Both the position numbers and the translations under genes were made by a program. Below, piece after piece: positions 25,126 through 32,337 of a stretch of 64,000 nucleotides of DNA (the stretch's first letter is position 1; every line of letters begins with the position of its first letter). The notes beneath the pieces were generated by a model that did not search any database, was not told where the DNA came from, and saw only the letters and a list, made by a program, of their open reading frames with translations. Source of the DNA: Pseudonocardia sp. N23 (GTDB lineage: Bacteria; Actinomycetota; Actinomycetes; Mycobacteriales; Pseudonocardiaceae); the NCBI RefSeq assembly GCF_002583555.1, contig NZ_BEGX01000057.1, positions 90,806 to 154,805 of the forward strand, read 5' to 3'.

Positions 25126-25725
25126 TCAGCGGTCGCGCACGGGCGCCGCACGGCGCCGCTTGCCCTCGTCGGAGTCGAGCTGCTGCTGGACCGAACGCAG
25201 CGAGTTGCCCAGCCGACGCATCGAGTCGGGGCTCAGCGATCCCACGACGAACGCCTCCTCGGCACCGAAGCGCGGGAACAGCTTGTCGACGAGCGCGCCA
25301 CCCTCGGAGGTGAGCTCCACCAGCACCAGCCGGCCCTCGGACTCGTGGCCGCGGCGGGTGAGCAGGCCCCGGCGTTCGAGGGTGGCCAGCACCCCGCTCA
25401 GGGTGCTGCGGTTGACCCCGACCTCCTCGGCCAGGTACCGCGTCTGCATCTCACCGAAGAGCCAGAGGACCCACAGGACGAGGAAGCCCGTCCAGGTCAG
25501 TTCGCTGTCCTTGAGGACGCCCTGTTCGAGGTGATGCCGGATGCGCATCGCGACACGCTGGATCGACGCGATCGTCGTCATCGCCGCGACCGTCTCGGCC
25601 GACGTCTCACGCTCGGTGAGGATGTCCGCTGCCGACCTGTCGGCGGGGGGTTCCCCCGCGAGCGCAGGACCCGACCTCGAATCCGACCCGGGCCTCGCCC
25701 GCCGTTGAGAAGAACTGCCCGCCAT
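25126..25725 (-). CDS. MarR family transcriptional regulator
   Basis: Encodes 199 aa from the ATG at 25725; no strong Shine-Dalgarno is visible and an in-frame start at 25797 is possible. About 50 low-complexity residues precede the winged helix. The core reads ELTWTGFLVLWVLWLFGEMQ, then the recognition helix region LAEEVGVNRSTLSGVLATLE and the wing RRGHESEGRLVLVELT (about residues 80-150). MarR proteins respond to phenolics or oxidants. The gene lies next to a long gap holding a palindrome at 25870-25885 that could be its site. Confidence 0.82.
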   Translation of the reverse strand: MAGSSSQRRARPGSDSRSGPALAGEPPADRSAADILTERETSAETVAAMTTIASIQRVAMRIRHHLEQGVLKDSELTWTGFLVLWVLWLFGEMQTRYLAEEVGVNRSTLSGVLATLERRGLLTRRGHESEGRLVLVELTSEGGALVDKLFPRFGAEEAFVVGSLSPDSMRRLGNSLRSVQQQLDSDEGKRRRAAPVRDR

Positions 25726-26548
25726 GCCCGAATAATAACCACGAATCGTGTGGGTACGGTCGACCCGGTCCTCGACGACGCCCGTTTCGTGACGCACGGC
25801 TCAGGACGCGGGGCGCTGTTCCCGGACCCGGGTGCGAATCGGCGTCCAACCGTACTAACGCGGAATGGACTGGACGGTCGTCCAGCTATTGTCTGTGGAT
25901 TTTATGATGATCGCTACGTGCAGTGAGGACGCCTTTACTCACGGCACGATCGTGCGCAACTCGCCAGGGTCCGAGCACGCAACGTCACTGCCGCCGCCAC
26001 GTGGTGGCCCCGCTACAACCTCGATCGCGCCGGTCCCACGGACGCTCACCGGTCCGACGGTCCGACGGACGTCGCGAGCGACGGCGTGAACACGAGTCGA
26101 GTCGAGGTCGTGGGTTGGGACCGTCCGGACGCGCGGTGCACCCGAACGGTCCAGCACGTCCGGCCAGGATCAGCCTTCGGCGCCGTAACCATCCGAATCG
26201 TACCGTACAGTCGCACTACGCGATCGTTCTGCATACCTTCCGCCCGCACGGCCCACAGGCCCGTCGCCGCCGCTCGCCGTGATTCTCGGGCCGCCGAGCG
26301 TTCCCGGAGTGGACCGTTCGGCACCCGACCGTCGGTCGGGAGAAACTGTAGCGCGACGGCCGGGTCGTCCCGAACGGTGACCAGCCAATCACAATTCATC
26401 GACGATTCCGCCCGCTCCGTCCTGAGAATTCGATTAACGCGTCCTTGTGCGGGGGCGCAACCATTGACCGGGCGCGTGATCGTTCGGCGCCGCAGATCTC
26501 GCGACCGGGCGGGCACCCGCCCGACATCCGCGCCGTAGCCTTCCGCAC
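25726..26548. other. 823-bp AT-richer region without a recognisable gene
   Basis: Between the MarR gene and the HAD phosphatase gene I find no convincing coding sequence on either strand. Base composition drops visibly here (parts of 25860-25920 and 26160-26440 are near 50-60% GC against about 73% around). A palindrome CTGGACG-GT-CGTCCAG lies at 25870-25885, followed by AT-rich TGTGGATTTTATGATGATCG. No integrase, transposase, inverted terminal repeat, tRNA or att-like duplication was found. It may be foreign or decayed DNA. Confidence 0.6.
25870..25885. promoter_or_regulatory. 16-bp palindrome, candidate MarR-type operator
   Basis: CTGGACG (25870-25876) and CGTCCAG (25879-25885) are perfect 7-bp arms around GT, placed 145 bp upstream of the marR start within an AT-richer stretch. 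Size and symmetry suit a MarR or TetR dimer. Confidence 0.4.
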
Positions 26549-27211
26549 GTGCCGATCACGCTCGACGCCCTGCTCGACCGCACCTTCGCCGCCGCACTGT
26601 TCGACATGGACGGCACGCTCGTCGACTCCACCCCCGCCGTCGTCCGCTGCTGGACCCGCTGGGCCCAGGAACACGGTGTTCCCGACGCCGCCCTCGTGAA
26701 CACGCACGGCCGGCCCGCCGTCGAGATCATCGCCGACGTCCTTCCCCCCGACCGCGTCCCCGCCGCGCTCGCGCGCATCGTCGCCCTCGAGCTGGCGGAC
26801 ACCGACGGCGTCGTCCCCCTCCCCGGTGCCCTCGACGCCCTGCGCGCCACCGCCCCGGCAGCGATCGTCACCTCCTGCACCCGTGACCTGGCGCTGGCCC
26901 GCATCGCGGCCGCGGGCCTGCCCGTCCCGGCCGTGCTCGTCACCGCCGACGACGTCCGAGCCGGCAAGCCCGCTCCGGAGCCGTTCCTGCTCGCCGCCGA
27001 CCGCCTCGGCGTCGACCCCACTGGCTGTCTCGTCGTCGAGGACGCCCCGGCCGGGCTGGCCGCCGGCCGGGCCGCGGGGGCGACCACGCTCGCCGTCGCC
27101 GGCACGCACGCCCTCGCCGACCTCACCGCCGACGCCCACGCCCCCGACCTGTCACACGTCCACTTCGTGATGAGCCCCACCGGAATCCGGGCCGCAGTCC
27201 GCGCCACCTGA
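26549..27211 (+). CDS. HAD-IA sugar phosphatase-like hydrolase
   Basis: Encodes 220 aa from the GTG at 26549. All HAD motifs are intact: motif I FDMDGTLVDST (about residues 18-28), motif II VTSC (about 109), motif III lysine in RAGKPAPEPFLLAA (about 140), motif IV VVEDAPAGLAAGRAAG (about 162-177). The PAPEPF and VEDAPAG wording is typical of glycerol-1-phosphatase, sugar-phosphate phosphatase and phosphoglucomutase-like C1-cap enzymes. It is a cytoplasmic phosphate-monoester hydrolase. The AT-richer gap lies immediately upstream. Confidence 0.87.
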   Translation: MPITLDALLDRTFAAALFDMDGTLVDSTPAVVRCWTRWAQEHGVPDAALVNTHGRPAVEIIADVLPPDRVPAALARIVALELADTDGVVPLPGALDALRATAPAAIVTSCTRDLALARIAAAGLPVPAVLVTADDVRAGKPAPEPFLLAADRLGVDPTGCLVVEDAPAGLAAGRAAGATTLAVAGTHALADLTADAHAPDLSHVHFVMSPTGIRAAVRAT

Positions 27212-27284
27212 CCGTCACCCCACCCTCCCCCGGAGATCATCCGCAGGTCACGGCCGGTACCGGTGTCGGAGCGGCGCCGGCGAC

Positions 27285-28028
27285 ATGGTGAGATCGACGA
27301 CGATGCTCCCCAAGCTCCGGAACGGCCCCGCGGCCGTCGGGGCGGCCGCGCTGGTCTCGGCGGCGGTCGCCGTCGGCGGTCTCATCGTGGCTGCGTCCGT
27401 CTCCTCTCCCGCTCCTCCCGACGAGCTGCCGCCCGCCGCGTCCGCCGTCTCCGTCGCGCCACCCACCTCCGCCCCGATCACCACTGTGCCGGAACAGGCG
27501 CCGACCACCACCGCGGACGCCGCCGAGACCGAGGACGCCCCGCAGCGCGGCCGCGCCACCGGCCCGATCCTCGTCGTCGGCGACTCCATCTCCCTGGGCA
27601 GCGCCGCGGCGATCAAGGCCGCCCTCGGCTCCGACACCACCGTCGACGCCGAGGTGGGACGGCAGTTCTCCACCGCACCCGCCAAGGTCCGGGCGTGGAC
27701 GGCCCGCAACCCGGGCCCGATCGTCGTCGACCTCGGCGCCAACGGCACCGTCTCAGCCTCCGACGTCGACGCCGTCCTCACCGCCGCGGGTCAGCGCCCG
27801 GTCGTGCTCGTCGGCACCTTCGTCCCGCGGGTCTGGCAGAGCTCCAACAACGCGGTCCTGAAGTCGGCGGCGTCACGCCACGGGTCCAACGTCGTGTTCC
27901 TCGACTGGGCCGCCGCGGTCCGCGCCGCCGGGACCGGCGTCCTCGGCGCCGACCAGATCCACCCCACCCCCGCGGGCCGCACCGTGCTGGCCGAGGCGAT
28001 CCGCGACGCACTGTCGCGGGCTGCCTGA
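27285..28028 (+). CDS. Secreted SGNH/GDSL hydrolase
   Basis: Encodes 247 aa. An N-terminal hydrophobic segment (about residues 17-37, AVGAAALVSAAVAVGGLIVAA) acts as signal or anchor, followed by a Pro/Thr/Ala-rich linker to about 90. The SGNH domain then has block I VVGDSISLGSAAA (Ser), the GANG block, and block V DQIHPTPAGRT with the Asp-His pair. It resembles the detached C-terminal domain of OafA-type acyltransferases. It is probably an extracytoplasmic esterase of cell-wall glycans. It is convergent with the retron RT gene, 5 bp apart. Confidence 0.83.
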   Translation: MVRSTTMLPKLRNGPAAVGAAALVSAAVAVGGLIVAASVSSPAPPDELPPAASAVSVAPPTSAPITTVPEQAPTTTADAAETEDAPQRGRATGPILVVGDSISLGSAAAIKAALGSDTTVDAEVGRQFSTAPAKVRAWTARNPGPIVVDLGANGTVSASDVDAVLTAAGQRPVVLVGTFVPRVWQSSNNAVLKSAASRHGSNVVFLDWAAAVRAAGTGVLGADQIHPTPAGRTVLAEAIRDALSRAA

Positions 28029-28033
28029 CCGTC

Positions 28034-29251
28034 TCAGTCCCAGCTGATCCCGCCGAAGAGCGCACGCAACCGCTCGGCCCGCGCCGGGCTGCCCGTCGCG
28101 ACCCAGCCGATCCGGCCCAGCAGGTGCGCCCGGAAGTCCGGGTGGCCGTCGCGGTTCTGCGCGGCGGGCCCCGTCCGCGCGCAGTTGTGCAGCAGCGCCC
28201 GCAGCGCGTCGAACTCGCGACGCGACACCGCCGGCGTCTCGTTGACCACCAGCCCCACCACCCGCTGCCGGTGGTGCGCCGGCATCACCCGCGTCTTCGC
28301 CGGGCGGACGGCGAACCCCTCGTCGGCGGCGACGTCGCGCGCCCGGCGCAGCAACCCCTGCACCGGCAGGGTGGTGTCCCCGGAGAACACGAGGTCGTCG
28401 GCGTACCTGCCGTAGCGGGCGCCCGCGGCCGCGGCGAGCGCGGTCAACCTCCGGTCGAGACCGTGCGCGAGAACGTTCGCGACCGCCGGTGACGTCGGCG
28501 CCCCCTGCGGCAGGTGCGGGGCGCGCAGCCGGTCCCGGGTCGCGGCGTCGACGTGAGCAGGAGCTGCCCGCAGCACGCCCGGAGGAGTCGCCGTCACCAG
28601 CAGCCCCGCGAGCGTCCGCGCCACCGCGGCCGGATAGCCCGCCGTCGCCAGCAGGCCCGCGATCCGCGCCGGACCGATCCGGGTGAAGAAGCCCTCCACG
28701 TCGAGGCGCAGCACCAACGCCTGTCCCGCGTGCACGCGCGCGAGGGTCAGCGGTGAGCGGCCACGCACGTAGCCGTGCGCGGCGTCGTGCACCGGGATGT
28801 GCGCGAGCACGCGCCGCCCGACCCGACGCTGCAGCTCCGCGAGCCGCGGCTTCGGTGCCTCGATCAGCCGGCGGTCGTGCCAGCGCCTGCGGTAGTGCCC
28901 CAGCCGCCCGTCCGCGAGCCATCCGCGGGTGTCGGCGAACCAGTCGAGCTCGCCGTCGCGGAGGTCGAGCCCGGCCGCGAGCGCATCGACGTCCTCCCAC
29001 CGCTGCACCGGCCAGCGCCACCGCGGCGGGGGCAGCGGGTCGAGCACGATACGCCGGCCCAGCGCCGTCGTGATGCCGGCGAGGATCTCGGCGTGCGTGA
29101 CGCGTGGTGCGTCGGGCCAGCGCTCCAGCAGCCGGGCGGCGAGCTCCGGCGCTCGCTGCGCACCGACGATCTCGCGGACGGCCGCGGCGACGGCCCGCTC
29201 GCGCCACGGCACACGCAGGATCGCGACGAGCACCGCCTCCGGGTCGGTCAC
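28034..29251 (-). CDS. Retron-type reverse transcriptase
   Basis: Encodes 405 aa, GTG at 29251. RT motifs are complete: the pre-RT segment LIEAPKPRLAELQRR (129-143), retron X-region VHDAAHGY (154-161), motif A RLDVEGFF (D184), motif B LPQGAPTSP (247-255), catalytic YADD (283-286), KTRVMP, and the retron Y-region VVGLVVNETPAVSRRE (331-346), which has VVG where many have VTG. The end GRIGWVATGSPARAERLRALF is also retron-like. No maturase, integrase or HNH domain is present, so it is not a group II intron. A matching msr-msd RNA lies directly upstream. No fused or same-strand effector is seen. Retrons make RNA-linked msDNA and usually act in anti-phage defence. Confidence 0.93.
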   Translation of the reverse strand: MTDPEAVLVAILRVPWRERAVAAAVREIVGAQRAPELAARLLERWPDAPRVTHAEILAGITTALGRRIVLDPLPPPRWRWPVQRWEDVDALAAGLDLRDGELDWFADTRGWLADGRLGHYRRRWHDRRLIEAPKPRLAELQRRVGRRVLAHIPVHDAAHGYVRGRSPLTLARVHAGQALVLRLDVEGFFTRIGPARIAGLLATAGYPAAVARTLAGLLVTATPPGVLRAAPAHVDAATRDRLRAPHLPQGAPTSPAVANVLAHGLDRRLTALAAAAGARYGRYADDLVFSGDTTLPVQGLLRRARDVAADEGFAVRPAKTRVMPAHHRQRVVGLVVNETPAVSRREFDALRALLHNCARTGPAAQNRDGHPDFRAHLLGRIGWVATGSPARAERLRALFGGISWD

Positions 29252-29265
29252 CGACGCGCCCCGGC

Positions 29266-29458
29266 GATGCGGCGGGGCACGGTCGACCTGGGTTCCTGTC
29301 CGCCGCGCGCAGACTCACGCGGGAGCAGTGACCGCACGCGCGGGACGCGATGGCCCGCTGAGGTGGTGCACCCCGGGGTTTCCCCGGAGCCGCGATCCGC
29401 GCCGCGGCGGCCGAAACCGCCGCGCCGGGCCGCCGACTCGTCCGCTCCCCGCCGCATC
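29266..29458 (-). ncRNA. Candidate retron msr-msd RNA
   Basis: A perfect 12-bp inverted repeat, GATGCGGCGGGG (coding strand, 29458-29447) and CCCCGCCGCATC (29277-29266), frames 169 nt, with the second arm 14 nt before the RT start. This is the a1/a2 layout of retrons. AGC (29446-29444) follows a1 directly, as in Ec86, with the putative branching G at 29445. Two short GC hairpins (29424-29403, 8 bp; 29387-29373, 6 bp) suit msr. A 10-bp stem with one bulge (29346-29337 with 29309-29298) suits msd. A TACGGT -10 box places the transcript start at about 29458. Boundaries of msr and msd are inferred. Confidence 0.75.
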
Positions 29459-29464
29459 ACGGCC

Positions 29465-29470
29465 ACCGTA
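29465..29470 (-). promoter_or_regulatory. -10 element of the retron RNA
   Basis: On the minus strand TACGGT (29470-29465, fitting TAnnnT) is followed by six bases and then the first base of the a1 repeat at 29458, so the expected start point coincides with the 5' end of a1. No good -35 hexamer is seen (GCGGAT at about 17 nt). Confidence 0.5.
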
Positions 29471-29486
29471 GCGCCGACGTCCGGCA

Positions 29487-29562
29487 GATCCGCGGAACCG
29501 TTCGGTGACGGATCAACTGCGGGGAGCGACCGTTCGGACGGAGATCATCCCGCCGCTCCCCG
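29487..29562. repeat. Nested inverted repeats between retron RNA and exonuclease gene
   Basis: CGGGGAGCG at 29520-29528 pairs with CGCTCCCCG at 29554-29562 (9 bp, 25-nt loop). The same CGCTCCCCG also occurs at 29443-29451, covering part of a1 and the AGC. GATCCG (29487-29492) and CGGATC (29509-29514) form a second hairpin enclosing ACCG-TT-CGGT. ACCGTTCGG is repeated at 29497 and 29529. The block lies upstream of both divergent transcripts and may be their shared control region. Confidence 0.6.
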
Positions 29563-29589
29563 GCTGCCCGACGCACGAAGGACCCCCAC

Positions 29590-30577
29590 GTGATCACCGC
29601 CCGGATCGAACGACTCCTCGACGCCGACCACGCGTGGGCGGTCGTGGACGTGGAGACGACCGGCCTGCACCCCGGCGGCAGCCGCGTGCTGAGCGTCGCC
29701 GCGATGGCGCTCGACGCCGCCGGCCGCCCTCCGGACCCGGCTTCTCCTCGCTCGTCGACCGGGCTGCGACCCGGGCCCCGTGCACGTCCACGGCCTCACC
29801 CCGAACGCCTCGCCGGAGCGCCGCGGTTCGAGAAGATAGCGCCGGACCTGCTGGAGGTGCTCGACAGAGGATCCTGCTCGCCCACAACGCCACCTTCGAC
29901 CACGGCTTCCTCGCCGCAGAGACCGCCCGGGAGGGCATCGCGGTCGCCGACGAGGCCACCCTGGTGCGGCTGCTCGACGACGTCCGGCACACCCGTCGCA
30001 CCGCCAGACCGAGCTGCCGCAGCACCGCGGCGAGGTCGCGCTGGGCATCACCCTGCCCGCGCCGACGCCGGAGGACCTCACCTCCACCTACGTCGGGCGG
30101 CACCGCTCCGACTCCCCCGGTGCCGGGCTCCCGGTGCTCACCCGCGGCGCGGTCATCGACCTGCCCGACGAGAACGTCTGGACCGTCGACGTCGCCTGGC
30201 GGGCCGACGCGCTCGTCACCGGCACCGACGCGGCGTCGTCGCCTTCCTCGTCGACGCCGACGACCGCGTCGTCGCCGACGAGGACTTCGTCTTCCACAAC
30301 GCCCCGCTCAGCGAGCACGGCGCCGTCGCCCTCGCGGCCGACAGCGACAGCGACAGCGACAGCGACAGAGCACCCGCATCGACCCGTCCCTCGTGTCCGA
30401 GGAGCACAGCAAGATCGCGGCGACCGCCACCCTCGATGCCGCCACCACCGAGCGCACGATGCTGCTCGCGGAGGTGTACCGGCGCAACGGGGTCTGGTGG
30501 GTCCGCGCCATGGGGCAGGGTTACGACGACGGCCTCGCCGAGCTCGCCTTCCGGCACGCGGTGGCGGTCGAGGACCG
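29590..30577 (+). pseudogene. Frameshifted exonuclease-TerD fusion gene
   Basis: Read across three frames this is one long protein. A DEDD 3'-5' exonuclease comes first: VVDVETTGLHPGGSRVLSVA from 29641, then GFSSLVD, VHVHGLTP, ERLAGAPRFEKIAPDLLEVL and ILLAHNATFDHGFLAAE. A TerD-like domain follows: VWTVDVAWRADALVTGTDA, then VAFLVDADDRVVADEDFVFH, and EVYRRNGVWWVRAMGQGYDD to about 30577. About seven frame changes are needed (near 29738, 29770, 29800, 29870, 30003, 30229 and 30370), each explained by one missing base. No in-frame stop codons interrupt the pieces. Proteins with an exonuclease plus TerD are known in actinobacteria; TerD belongs to tellurite/stress and phage-resistance systems. It is either a recent pseudogene or a local sequencing problem. 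Confidence 0.75.
30343..30368 (+). repeat. GACAGC hexanucleotide tandem repeat
   Basis: Four uninterrupted GACAGC units and a partial fifth lie inside the broken TerD-domain gene, coding Asp-Ser repeats in one frame. One of the inferred frame changes falls at its end, so slippage in the repeat may have helped to break the gene. Confidence 0.7.
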
Positions 30578-30579
30578 AG

Positions 30580-30974
30580 CCGGGCATCGGCCCGCGGACG
30601 TGACCGGTCCGACGACGAAACGCAGCGCGACGGACTGGTTCCGCACTCCGGAGACCCCACCGACGCAGAAGGGCACACGTCCCGAGTCCGGTCACCTGCA
30701 GGACACATGCGCTGCGGCTCGACGCGTGGTCCGGTCCGATGTGCGGATGACGCGCGGCCGGCTCCTTGGGGCCCGGTGACACGGTGTTCGTCGGCCTGCA
30801 GGTCGCTGGGATGCCGATGGCCTTGCGGCAGGCCTCCGACAGCGAGCGCGGGACCGCCGAGCCGCCGTACTCGCTGCGAGCCGCCGGTTTCGGCGGCGCG
30901 ACGTGCGCGAGAACCCGGCGCCGCATCGGATCGACGAGGTCGCCCACCACGAGGAACGGTTGCGTAGCGTCCAT
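30580..30974 (-). pseudogene. Possible remnant of a small HTH regulator
   Basis: The region between the exonuclease-TerD remnant and rnpB has no intact gene. On the minus strand from the ATG at 30974, MDATQPFLVVGDLVDPMRRRVLAHV resembles the first helices of ArsR/MarR-like actinobacterial regulators (LADPxRRRILxxL), and PRSLSEACRKAIGIP could be a decayed recognition region. The similarity stops after about 60 codons. Treat as a weak guess. Confidence 0.3.
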
Positions 30975-31036
30975 CTGAACGTGGTCCGGTCGGCGGATCC
31001 CGCCACCGGGTCACGATGCAGGGTGCTCCGGCTTGG

Positions 31037-31441
31037 GCGGACGAGTCGGTCTGTAAGCCGGATCCTGTTCCCGGGAGCCTCGCGGCCCTCCGTTCGGCGA
31101 CCATCCATCTCGGTCCGCCGTCGCCGGCGGACTCTTGCGACCTACCCGCAGACTCGGACGGGCCGCCCTCGAACGTCTGCGCAGCCCCCTTGCGGGCGCC
31201 TTTTGGCCTTGCTCCGGGTGGGGTTTACCGAGCCACCCCGGTCACCCGGGGTGCTGGTGGTCTCTTACACCACCGTTTCACCCTTACCGCCGGCTCGCGC
31301 CGTCGGCGGTCTGTTCTCTGTGGCACTGTCCCGCGGGTCGCCCCGGGTTGCCGTTGACAACCACCCTGCCCTGCGGAGTCCGGACTTTCCTCGGCGACGA
31401 TCCGGGGATCGTCGACGCGGTCGCCCGACCGACTCGTCCGC
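31037..31441 (-). ncRNA. rnpB: RNase P RNA, bacterial class A
   Basis: Catalytic RNA that trims tRNA 5' leaders. On the minus strand the highly conserved P4 sequence GAGGAAAGTCCGGACTCC lies at 31391-31374, and the 3' segment ACAGGATCCGGCTTACAGACC at 31069-31049. P1 closes the molecule: CGGACGAGTCGGTC (31440-31427) pairs perfectly with GACCGACTCGTCCG (31051-31038), and one more pair gives ends at 31441 and 31037. GGGTGAAACGGTGG and the P-helix GC hairpins are also present. About 405 nt is normal for actinobacteria. TAGGAT (31454-31449) is a good -10 box, 7 nt before the 5' end. Confidence 0.95.
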
Positions 31442-31448
31442 GTCGCGA

Positions 31449-31454
31449 ATCCTA
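31449..31454 (-). promoter_or_regulatory. -10 element of rnpB
   Basis: TAGGAT on the minus strand ends 7 nt before the P1-defined 5' end at 31441. No clear -35 is seen at the usual distance. Confidence 0.5.
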
Positions 31455-31526
31455 CGGGCCGCCGGTGTGACGCGATCACCACGGGGTCGGCGCGCCGGAT
31501 GCCGGTACGCGGATTACCGTCGCCCC

Positions 31527-32288
31527 GTGCTGCACCTGACCGCCGGAAGTCTGACGTTCCTGCTCGTGGCGGGGCTTGTCGCCGGCGCAGTCAACGCCAT
31601 CGCGGGCGGCGGGTCGTTGCTGGTCTTCCCCGCCTTGTTGGCGGTGGGGCTGCCGCCGCTCAACGCGAACGTCACGAACTCGATCGCGCAGTGGCCCGGC
31701 TATCTCGGCAACGTGGTGGGCCAGCGGAGGGAGCTGGTCGGGCAGGGCCGGCGGATCGCGCTGACGTCCGGAGTCGCGGTGGCGGGCGCGGCGGTCGGCT
31801 GTGTGCTGCTGCTCCTGCTGCCGCAGAGCGTGTTCGACGCGGTCGTCCCGATCCTGGTGCTGCTCGCGAGCCTGGTGATGGCGATCGGGCCGTGGCTGAA
31901 GAAGAAGATCGGCACCCCGGACGCCGACGCGCCGGACCGCATGGGTGTGCTGCTGCCCGCGGTGTTCCTGGCCGCGGTCTACGGCGGCTACTTCGGTGGG
32001 GCGCTGGGCGTCATCCTGATCTCGACGCTGTCGCTGCTGGCCAACGACAAGCTGGTCCGGCTGAACGCGCTGAAAGGCCTGCTGTCGCTGATCGTCGCGA
32101 CGGTGACGGTGCTGATCTTCTCGCTGCGCGCACCGGTCGAGTGGCCGGCGGTGGCACTGCTGGCGCCGGCGACGCTGGTCGGCGGGTTCCTGGGCGCCCG
32201 GATCGCGCGGCGGATGCCGGAGAACGTGCTGCGCTGGTGCGTCGTCCTGCTGGGGCTGGGCGTCGGCATCTGGCTGCTCCTCACGTAG
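31527..32288 (+). CDS. TSUP (TauE/SafE) family membrane transporter
   Basis: Encodes 253 aa from the GTG at 31527. It has eight hydrophobic segments in two halves: the first repeat VAGLVAGAVNAIAGGGSLLVFPALLAVGLPPLNANVTN and the second VYGGYFGGALGVILISTL, with the conserved NAIAGGGS and YGGYFGGALG loops of the TSUP family (pfam TauE). Family members export sulfite or other organosulfur and carboxylate anions. The substrate is unknown. The upstream region is shared with the start of the divergent rnpB. Confidence 0.88.
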   Translation: MLHLTAGSLTFLLVAGLVAGAVNAIAGGGSLLVFPALLAVGLPPLNANVTNSIAQWPGYLGNVVGQRRELVGQGRRIALTSGVAVAGAAVGCVLLLLLPQSVFDAVVPILVLLASLVMAIGPWLKKKIGTPDADAPDRMGVLLPAVFLAAVYGGYFGGALGVILISTLSLLANDKLVRLNALKGLLSLIVATVTVLIFSLRAPVEWPAVALLAPATLVGGFLGARIARRMPENVLRWCVVLLGLGVGIWLLLT

Positions 32289-32337
32289 ATGGACGTGCCA
32301 GCGGTGATCGGCAGGCTGCGGTGACGGGCGGGCTCCG

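Noticed and set aside
26046..26538. Overlapping frames of about 150 codons on both strands in the AT-richer gap
   Set aside because: No Shine-Dalgarno, no domain pattern and Arg/Ser/Thr-rich composition on both strands.
28034..29251. Reverse transcriptase as part of a group II intron or diversity-generating retroelement
   Set aside because: No maturase or endonuclease domain, no intron RNA domains V/VI downstream, no template/variable repeat pair; RT motifs and the upstream RNA match retrons.
30343..30368. GACAGC repeats as a CRISPR or VNTR locus
   Set aside because: Units are only 6 bp without spacers and lie inside a coding remnant; no CRISPR array or cas gene is present in the window.
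31021..31526. Coding frames running through the RNase P RNA region into the TSUP gene
   Set aside because: The region folds as RNase P RNA with a perfect 14-bp P1 and conserved P4; the transporter starts at 31527.
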